Assembly (NCBI GenBank): GCA_013202185.1
Contig: JABMSA010000470.1
Location: forward strand, 1 to 5,062
Length of the DNA: 5,062 nt
DNA from: Planctomycetota bacterium
GTDB lineage: Bacteria > Planctomycetota > PUPC01 > JABMSA01
Direction: 5' to 3'
Part shown: in pieces, positions 1 to 5,062 of the stretch
Numbering within the stretch: the stretch's first letter is position 1
Layout: each line of letters opens with the position of its first letter
Notes under the pieces: generated by a model
The model's input: the letters and a program-made list of their open reading frames with translations, nothing else
Database searches by the model: none
Told to the model about the DNA's origin: nothing
Translations under genes and position numbers: made by a program

Positions 1-1334
1 AGAACAACGAGCGGCAGTTCACCGTGCGTGTTATCGACCCGGTCAACCGCGTGCTTTACCTCGAAGAGGCCCCGCGGTGGGAGTATAAGTTCGTGAATCG
101 TGCACTTATGAGCAATCGCAACATCGACATGCTCTCGTACGTGAGGGTAACCGCCGGCACGTTGATGATCCGGGGCGGGCTGAAGGCCGGCGCCTCCGCC
201 GATCCCCCGCTGGGCGAGGGCGAGATCGATCAGTTCAAGGTCATCGTCATCGGCGACGTGGGCAGCTCGTTCTTTGCCAAGGGCCAACTCGAGCGGATCG
301 CCGGCTTCGTCGAGAACGGCGGCAGCGTGGTGGTGCTCGGCGGAAAGCACAACTACGGAAAGAACGGCTTCGCCAACACCCCCCTTGCACGCGTTCTGCC
401 TGTTGCGCCCGACGTGGCCGACCGATACGCCGAAGTAAGCAACGCCGTGGCAACCACGCCCGACGGCGCCGCACATCCTGTCTTTCAGGATATACAGATC
501 GACTGGACCCTCGCGCCGGAGCTCAACACGCTGGTGACGTCCGGAAACATGAGGCTGGGCGCCACCGCCCTGCTCGTGACGGCACGCGGGCAATCGCCCG
601 TCGTGGCCGTGCATCGATACGGCCAGGGGAAAGCCGTCGTGGTGCTCACCGACGCCACCTGGCGCTGGAAGCTCGGGCAAACGCGGACCGCGCTGCCAAT
701 CGACGTCCACCAGCTTTTCTGGACCAAACTCATCGAATGGCTGTTGCCGGAGGATACCGAAACCACAACCGTAAGAGGCGTGGAGCTGATAACCGACAAG
801 GATGAGTATGAGCTGAACCAGCAAGTGCGCCTGATCGTAACCGTCAGCGACCCCGGGGGAAGCGCCGCGAGAGATGCGGCCGTGCGCTGCGAGATAAAAA
901 CGCCGGACGAAAAAAACATTGTCCTGCAGGCCCAGCTCGGCGACATCTCTGCGTATTCAACCTCGGTGGGCGAGGGCTACATTACGTCATTCACGCCGCA
1001 CAAGAGCGGCAAGTACACTATTACCGCCATCGGCGAAAGCGCCGGCGAAGAAATCGGGCGCGAAGAAATCTCGATAATAGTCGGTGATCCGAAACTCGAG
1101 TTCCGCAAAACAGACATCAACGAGCAACTGCTCAAGAAGATCGCCGCCGTCAGTGGCGGAAAGTACTATCGGCCCAATGTCGCGGCCGGGATCATCGACG
1201 ACCTCCCCTGGGTCGACAAGCCCGTCGAGAAGGTCGAAGAACAGGAAGTATGGAACGAGTGGTGGGTGCTCATCGTATTTGTCATGTTGATGACAAGCGA
1301 ATGGATAGTACGCAAGCGGCGCCAACTGGCGTAA
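1..1334 (+). CDS. Membrane-anchored glutamine amidotransferase-like (BatA/VWA-type) protein, C-terminal part, 5' truncated
   Basis: Partial gene. The frame is open to the left edge (first full codon at base 3) and stops with TAA at 1332-1334. The GTG at 24 is not the start: residues before it (NNERQFT) continue the family pattern. Order of parts: a segment containing RVLYLEEAPRWEYKFVNRAL (about 45-110), typical of the linker before the GATase-like domain in these proteins; a GATase-like core with strand FKVIVIGD (234-257), then GGSVVVLGGKHNYG (318-359) and the TPLARVLPV stretch; HPVF near 474 and RYGQGKAVVVLTDATWRW near 615-668; a beta-sandwich region (about 780-1085); and a C-terminal membrane helix (about 1260-1307) followed by RKRR, which implies a cytoplasmic tail and an extracytoplasmic bulk. 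The only cysteine in the visible protein is at 888-890, outside the core, so glutaminase activity is unlikely. Known relatives sit in MoxR-DUF58-VWA clusters and are usually much longer, with membrane helices or a VWA domain upstream. Family assignment is from pattern memory; fairly sure of type, unsure of role. Confidence 0.85.
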   Translation, partial: NNERQFTVRVIDPVNRVLYLEEAPRWEYKFVNRALMSNRNIDMLSYVRVTAGTLMIRGGLKAGASADPPLGEGEIDQFKVIVIGDVGSSFFAKGQLERIAGFVENGGSVVVLGGKHNYGKNGFANTPLARVLPVAPDVADRYAEVSNAVATTPDGAAHPVFQDIQIDWTLAPELNTLVTSGNMRLGATALLVTARGQSPVVAVHRYGQGKAVVVLTDATWRWKLGQTRTALPIDVHQLFWTKLIEWLLPEDTETTTVRGVELITDKDEYELNQQVRLIVTVSDPGGSAARDAAVRCEIKTPDEKNIVLQAQLGDISAYSTSVGEGYITSFTPHKSGKYTITAIGESAGEEIGREEISIIVGDPKLEFRKTDINEQLLKKIAAVSGGKYYRPNVAAGIIDDLPWVDKPVEKVEEQEVWNEWWVLIVFVMLMTSEWIVRKRRQLA

Positions 1335-1361
1335 CGAATACAAGGCCAAACCCGGCCTCAT

Positions 1362-1366
1362 GGAGA
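1362..1366 (+). promoter_or_regulatory. Ribosome binding site deciding the start of the secreted protein gene
   Basis: GGAGA at 1362-1366 lies 5 bases before the ATG at 1372. An in-frame ATG at 1360 overlaps this motif and has no purine-rich element upstream, so 1372 is the better start. It also places the charged signal-peptide start (MKLK) at the N-terminus. Confidence 0.75.
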
Positions 1367-1371
1367 ACGAT

Positions 1372-1446
1372 ATGAAGCTCAAGCTTCTGATCACAGCGGC
1401 CCTCGTGGCGGTGGCTCTCGTGGCGGCAGCGCCTCCTGCAGCGGCC
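1372..1446 (+). other. Signal peptide coding segment
   Basis: Codes for residues 1-25 of the middle protein: two lysines, then a run rich in Leu, Val and Ala from about residue 5 to 20, then PPAAA before Glu26. The A-x-A pattern at 23-25 fits signal peptidase I. There is no cysteine at the +1 position, which argues against a lipoprotein. Confidence 0.8.
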
Positions 1447-2259
1447 GAGGGCAACATCATCCGCAACGGCAAGTTCGAACAGGGCCCCGGCGACGAATAC
1501 GGCCCCCCCTACTGGAACACCGGTATCATGGGCTTCATGCCCAAGATCGTCGGCAAAGACGACAACGGCGACAACATCTACAACTACATCTGCGGATGCG
1601 GCCACAACATGGGGCCCACCAAGCCTGAGGTGGGCGTGCGCTGCGAAAAATGCAGGCGATACAGCATAGCCGAAGAGACCGGCGGCTGGTACAACGACAA
1701 CCACAACCTCGTAAAGCTCGGGCCCGGCAAGGGCAGCGGCTACGGCATAAAGATGACGCTTCCGAAGGCCATTGGAGAGAACCAGGGCACGCGATGCGTA
1801 AGCGACATAGTACACGTAAGACGCGACTGGCCCTACGAGCTATCCCTCGATGTCAGGACCAAGGGAGCGGTCGTCCGCGTGTGGGCCGAAGGCTACAGAT
1901 ATGCAGATGTCGCAAGAGATTCCACAAAGGATGACGTTGACGCCGAAGAAGAAAACAAAGATGTAAAAGACGATGACAACGATGACGATGCGCTGCAAAG
2001 CACCCAAAGCATGACACGCGTAATAGAAAAATGCTATCGGGCACAAATCAATTTCGGCTCGCCGGGTGGCTGGACGCGCAAGTCGCGGATATTCATGCCT
2101 CCCGAGCGCTACAAGGTCGACTTCTTCCAGGTGAAGCTCTATGCCTACATGCCCGGCGAGGCCTATTTCGACAACGTCGTGTTGCGCCCGCTTTCGTCCT
2201 ACGAGGCAAACAAGTGGATGTCGACACGGAAAAAGAAAAAGGATAAACGTTTTCAGTGA
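1372..2259 (+). CDS. Secreted carbohydrate-binding-module-like protein with inserted zinc-knuckle motif and acidic linker
   Basis: A 295-residue protein; ATG 1372 is chosen over in-frame ATG 1360 because of the ribosome site. Residues 1-25 form a Sec signal peptide (MKLK, hydrophobic core, AAA|E cleavage); no lipobox cysteine is seen, so it is probably a soluble exported protein. Residues 28-50 (NIIRNGKFEQG ... PPYW) and 257-274 (YAYMPGEAYFDNVVLRPL) resemble the first and last strands of CBM4_9/galactose-binding-like beta-sandwiches. Between them are two insertions: residues 74-94, with CGCGH and CEKC knuckles (C74, C76, C91, C94, H78 as a possible alternative ligand), and residues 183-206, nearly all Asp, Glu, Asn and Lys. 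C142 and C221 could pair as a disulfide. The C-terminus (286-293) is strongly basic, RKKKKDKR. The gene begins 37 bases after one membrane-protein gene and ends 57 bases before another, so co-expression is likely. Ligand and function are unknown; I do not recognise a named gene. Confidence 0.85.
   Translation: MKLKLLITAALVAVALVAAAPPAAAEGNIIRNGKFEQGPGDEYGPPYWNTGIMGFMPKIVGKDDNGDNIYNYICGCGHNMGPTKPEVGVRCEKCRRYSIAEETGGWYNDNHNLVKLGPGKGSGYGIKMTLPKAIGENQGTRCVSDIVHVRRDWPYELSLDVRTKGAVVRVWAEGYRYADVARDSTKDDVDAEEENKDVKDDDNDDDALQSTQSMTRVIEKCYRAQINFGSPGGWTRKSRIFMPPERYKVDFFQVKLYAYMPGEAYFDNVVLRPLSSYEANKWMSTRKKKKDKRFQ
1591..1653 (+). other. Probable zinc-knuckle insertion in the secreted protein
   Basis: Codes for residues 74-94 of the middle protein. 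Cysteine pairs C74-x-C76 and C91-x2-C94 are 14 residues apart, with a histidine at 78 directly after the first pair. This looks like a short zinc ribbon, though the first knuckle is C-x-C rather than the usual C-x2-C. In an exported protein the four cysteines could instead form two disulfides. Metal binding is inferred from spacing only. Confidence 0.5.
1918..1989 (+). other. Asp/Glu-rich low-complexity linker in the secreted protein
   Basis: Codes for residues 183-206, of which 15 of 24 are Asp or Glu, with a run of Asp and Asn at the end. The DNA is locally purine- and A-rich with repeated GAT/GAC codons, so it may vary in length between strains. It is probably a disordered, solvent-exposed loop; calcium binding is possible but unsupported by any clear motif. 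Confidence 0.7.
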
Positions 2260-2302
2260 CCCGGAACCGGATCAATTTCGTGCTAACCCGAACAGGCGTC
2301 AC

Positions 2303-2308
2303 AGGAGG
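2303..2308 (+). promoter_or_regulatory. Strong ribosome binding site for the DUF4175-like gene
   Basis: AGGAGG at 2303-2308 matches the anti-Shine-Dalgarno core fully. Two in-frame ATGs follow, at 2311 (2 bases away, too close) and 2317 (8 bases away, near optimal). The start is therefore placed at 2317. The rest of the 2260-2316 gap shows no terminator or promoter that I can support. Confidence 0.85.
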
Positions 2309-2316
2309 AAATGCAA

Positions 2317-5062
2317 ATGTCGGAAAACCTTAACATATCAGGCGGAGTGTCGGTCATTCGCGGCCGTATCCGGCAGGTGCGCGCGCACTACAAGAACGTC
2401 ACAACGGCGGAGTGCGCCGGGCTGATCGCCGCCGCGCTGCTGCCCGTGCTGGGTTTGCTGTTCGTGATGGACAACGTATTCCATCTGCCGATGGTGCTGC
2501 GCATGTTCTTCTTCATCGCGCTCACGGCCGGCGTTGTACACATCATTCGCCGCACCGCTCGGAAGATGAGGCAGGGAGCAACCGACGAAGAGCTTGCCCT
2601 GCGCGTGGAGAAGGCCTTCCCCGACCTCAACAACGAGCTGATCAACTCGCTGCTCCTTGCCAAGGAAGCGGGCGAGGAGGCCGGCCAGCTCGTCGCGGAG
2701 GTCGTCAAGGAAGGCAGCCGAGACTCCGGAAAGATCAACCTGTCACGGGCGATCCCAAAGAAGAAGCTCAAAGTCTTCATGGGCGCCGCAACAGTCGCTT
2801 CGATAATCATGGCCCTCTACGCGGCTGCGTTTCCCGCTTACTTCTTCAACGCCTGCCAGCGTGTGCTCTTCCCCGTGATGCCCGTTGCCCCGATCACCCT
2901 CACGCACATCGACGAGGTCGCCCCTGCATCGTGCGACGTCCTCTCAGGGCAAGACGTGAACGTCACCGTCAAGCTCAACGGCGTCATCAAGCCCGCCGAA
3001 ATTGGCTACCGAATCGCCGAAGGAGAACGAAAAGTCGCGCGAATGGCGAAAGATCGCAGCGACGAGACCACCTTCGGGTATCGCATCAGGCAACTCACAC
3101 AAGATACCGCCTACTACGTGAAAGCAGGCGACGCCAAAACGGAAACATTCACGATAACCGTCCACGAGCGCCCGGTCATCAAAGACATCAAAGCAACGCT
3201 CACCTATCCCGCATACAGCGGGCTTGCGGAGGTCGTGCAAAACAAACTCGCCATCAAGGCCCTCCAGGGCACGGCCGTAAACATAGCGGCCACTGCCTCA
3301 AAGCCCCTCGAATCGGCAACCATAACCTTCGCGGGCGGCAAACCTGAGAAGATAAACGTCTCCGGCAACGTCAACATCAGTACGCGCTTCGTCATGGACA
3401 AAGACCAAACATACGAAATCGGCCTGCTCGATGCCTTCGGCTTCCAGAACGAACCCGTATCTTACGACGCCGAAATACTGATCGACCACGCCCCGAGCAT
3501 CGACCTCATCGAGCCCGCCCACACCGTCATGGTCAGTGAAAACGACATCGTTACCTTCGACTTCACGGCAGCAGACGACTACGGCATTCGCAAGGTGGAA
3601 CTCCTGCAAATGCCCGACAAAAGCGAAAAAGGCAAGAAACCGGGAATACTGCCAAAGGCCGACAACCGCCAAGTACCCGACAAGAGTGAAAAAGGCGAAC
3701 TCCAAAATGAGCCGCCGAAGGATCGCGTCATCAAAGAATGGACGCCCGACAACAAGTTCGTAAAAGAATTCTCCCAGCGATACGAACTGCCGGTGCGCGA
3801 ACTGAACACCGAAGCCGGCAAGACCGCCACCGTATACCTGAGAGCCGAAGACTGGAACGACGTCTCCGGGCCGGGCGTAGGCCAAACGATGATCATCTCC
3901 ATCAGCATCGCGTCGAAAGACACGGCGAAGAAAGATGGCGAAGAAAAGATCAAGAAAGCCGCCGCCACACTCGCCGGCATAATTCATCTCCAGGAGCGCA
4001 ACCTCCGCGACTCCAAAGCGCTCTGGCGCAAGAACACACCCGAGGGAGGATACACCGTCGACGCAATGCCACTCAAGAAACTCGTCGACGTACAAGAAGA
4101 GATAAGAAAACTCACCGGCACAGTCAAAGCCCTCCTGAAGGCCGACAACCCCATTCGCACCACGCTCGACAGCCTCTGCAACTCGGAAATGATCACGGCC
4201 GTCAAGCAGTTGCGAGCAGTCGAGCAGAATTTCATGAGCCTCGATGCCGCCATCGGAACCGAAAGCGACATCCTCGCAAGGCTCACCGCGCGAAATAAGA
4301 GACTCGCCGGCAGCATCAACCGCAAGAACATGCAAGACATCTTCGCCGAGCTTGACGCCATCATCGCCGCCGAGAAGGAAATTCGCGACGCAACCAAGGG
4401 CCACATCGACGGCAACCAGTGGAACAAGGCCCGCGAGGCCGGCCGGCAAGACGCCCTCACCGACCGATTCGCGCAATTCAAGGAAAAGCTCATAGCCCAC
4501 GCCCATGAGGTGGCGCAGTCCGACGTCGAACTCGGCAAGAGATTCGAGGGAGTGGTCGCCGAGCTCGATGCAAAGCAGATACGGCAAGACATGTTCCGCG
4601 CAGCAGGCGCCATCGACAAGAACAAGGCAAAGGATGCACTCGTCATCGAAGAGAGGATCATCGCCAACCTCGAGGAGATCAAGAAAATGCTGCGCGAGCA
4701 ACTCGCCGAACACGCAGAGGCAAAGCTCGAACAGCTCAAGAAGGTCATCGCCAAGGCATCCGAAAAAGCGAAGAAGCTCGCCAATCTCGAAAGAAAAGTC
4801 AAGCAGATTTCCGACGAGCTCAAACCGCCCAACGACCTCACTGAAGACGCTAACGAGGAAATCAAGAAGAAGGTCGAGGAGATGGACAAAATAAAGGAAT
4901 CCATGGCGGAGGTCATCGAGAAAATGGCCAAGGACCTCCACCTCTTCCCCGACATCCCCGCCGCAAACGAACTCGTCCAGAAAATGCGCGAAGTATACGA
5001 AGACATCGAGCAGAAAGAAGGCAGCGAAGACGCCGAAGCCGTAGAGGTAGCAGTCGAGCGCG
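2317..5062 (+). CDS. DUF4175-like large membrane protein with Ig-like repeats and long coiled-coil region, 3' truncated
   Basis: The frame is open from ATG 2317 to the right edge (915 full codons, no stop seen). Membrane helices at about residues 34-51, 59-77 and 153-173; basic residues before the first (RGRIRQVR) and after the second (RRTARKMR) put the N-terminus and the 78-151 loop in the cytoplasm and everything after 174 outside. The loop carries LALRVEKAFPDLNNELINSL (93-112), a hallmark of DUF4175-type proteins. Three Ig-like segments follow: about 190-285; about 286-390 with YPAYSG (297-302) and LQGTAVNI (316-323); and about 391-530 with DDYGI (420-424), closing with RAEDWNDVSGPGVGQ (509-523). 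From about 534 to the edge it is Lys/Glu/Ala/Leu-rich and helical, probably coiled coil. This is probably the large scaffold of a MoxR/Bat-like cluster; its molecular function is not established. Leucine codon use changes along the gene (CTG-rich at the start, almost only CTC at the end). Family call is from remembered motifs; a generic Ig/coiled-coil membrane protein is the alternative. Confidence 0.85.
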   Translation, partial: MSENLNISGGVSVIRGRIRQVRAHYKNVTTAECAGLIAAALLPVLGLLFVMDNVFHLPMVLRMFFFIALTAGVVHIIRRTARKMRQGATDEELALRVEKAFPDLNNELINSLLLAKEAGEEAGQLVAEVVKEGSRDSGKINLSRAIPKKKLKVFMGAATVASIIMALYAAAFPAYFFNACQRVLFPVMPVAPITLTHIDEVAPASCDVLSGQDVNVTVKLNGVIKPAEIGYRIAEGERKVARMAKDRSDETTFGYRIRQLTQDTAYYVKAGDAKTETFTITVHERPVIKDIKATLTYPAYSGLAEVVQNKLAIKALQGTAVNIAATASKPLESATITFAGGKPEKINVSGNVNISTRFVMDKDQTYEIGLLDAFGFQNEPVSYDAEILIDHAPSIDLIEPAHTVMVSENDIVTFDFTAADDYGIRKVELLQMPDKSEKGKKPGILPKADNRQVPDKSEKGELQNEPPKDRVIKEWTPDNKFVKEFSQRYELPVRELNTEAGKTATVYLRAEDWNDVSGPGVGQTMIISISIASKDTAKKDGEEKIKKAAATLAGIIHLQERNLRDSKALWRKNTPEGGYTVDAMPLKKLVDVQEEIRKLTGTVKALLKADNPIRTTLDSLCNSEMITAVKQLRAVEQNFMSLDAAIGTESDILARLTARNKRLAGSINRKNMQDIFAELDAIIAAEKEIRDATKGHIDGNQWNKAREAGRQDALTDRFAQFKEKLIAHAHEVAQSDVELGKRFEGVVAELDAKQIRQDMFRAAGAIDKNKAKDALVIEERIIANLEEIKKMLREQLAEHAEAKLEQLKKVIAKASEKAKKLANLERKVKQISDELKPPNDLTEDANEEIKKKVEEMDKIKESMAEVIEKMAKDLHLFPDIPAANELVQKMREVYEDIEQKEGSEDAEAVEVAVER
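3613..3696 (+). repeat. Two diverged copies of a 7-codon unit in the DUF4175-like gene
   Basis: The 21 bases at 3613-3633 recur at 3676-3696 with two silent differences (AAA/AAG and AGC/AGT), both coding PDKSEKG (residues 433-439 and 454-460). Copies are 63 bases, or 21 codons, apart, and each is preceded by Gln plus a hydrophobic residue. The unit sits in a charged insertion just after the DDYGI motif of the third Ig-like segment, probably a surface loop. Confidence 0.8.

Noticed and set aside
24..26. GTG as the start of the first gene
   Set aside because: The frame is open upstream to the edge, residues before it fit the family, and no good ribosome site precedes it; the gene is cut by the window.
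1343..1358. 5-bp inverted repeat AGGCC/GGCCT with a 6-base loop between genes 1 and 2
   Set aside because: The stem is short and no T-run follows, so it is not an intrinsic terminator. It ends 3 bases before the ribosome site and could mildly affect translation, but chance is as likely in GC-rich DNA.
1282..1815. Minus-strand open frame of 177 codons opposite the secreted protein gene
   Set aside because: Val/Ala/Asp-rich mirror of the sense gene; the sense frame has a signal peptide, domain motifs and a ribosome site.
2261..2270. CCGGAACCGG after the stop of gene 2
   Set aside because: Two CCGG tetramers, not a true palindrome; the possible stem is 4 bp with a 2-base loop and no T-run, too weak for a terminator.
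2412..3347. Plus-strand open frame of 311 codons, Arg/His-rich
   Set aside because: It overlaps the DUF4175-like gene, whose frame has three membrane helices, family motifs and an AGGAGG site. The overlapping product is Arg-rich and lacks hydrophobic or domain structure.
3298..4941. Open frame of 547 codons on the minus strand
   Set aside because: It is codon-aligned antisense to the DUF4175-like gene. It stays open because the sense strand lacks TTA and CTA and rarely uses TCA codons; its product is a Leu/Phe-rich mirror of a Lys/Glu coiled coil, and it begins with GTG without supporting context.
3984..5006. Second long minus-strand open frame, Ser/Arg-rich
   Set aside because: Another antisense shadow of the same gene in a different frame; low-complexity composition and no recognisable domain.

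Overview
The window holds three collinear plus-strand genes with short gaps of 37 and 57 bases, which looks like part of one operon. Both end genes are cut by the window edges. The DNA is GC-rich by eye. Family resemblance (a membrane-anchored glutamine-amidotransferase-like protein followed by a large DUF4175-like membrane protein) points to Planctomycetota or a neighbouring PVC or candidate phylum. That placement is an inference from remembered family patterns, not a search result.

Layout: (1) bases 1-1334, the C-terminal part of a membrane protein of the BatA/VWA/GATase-like type found in MoxR-DUF58 ('Bat-like') clusters. It has a class-I-GATase-like fold without a catalytic cysteine, then a beta-sandwich region, then one C-terminal membrane helix. 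(2) bases 1372-2259, a 295-residue secreted protein with a signal peptide. It has a carbohydrate-binding-module-like beta-sandwich interrupted by a probable four-cysteine zinc knuckle and by an Asp/Glu-rich linker, and it ends in a lysine-rich tail. (3) bases 2317 to the right edge, at least 915 codons of a DUF4175-like protein: three N-terminal membrane helices, about three Ig-like repeats, then a very long charged helical, probably coiled-coil region still open at the edge.

Predicted topology puts the bulk of all three products outside the cytoplasmic membrane. A reasonable inference is an envelope complex in which proteins 1 and 3 are membrane-anchored scaffolds and protein 2 is a soluble exported partner. 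MoxR, DUF58 and VWA partners would be expected upstream, but they are not in this window. The biochemical function of such clusters in this kind of organism is, to my knowledge, not established. The most unusual component is the middle gene. No RNA genes, mobile elements, CRISPR arrays, intrinsic terminators or clear promoters were seen.
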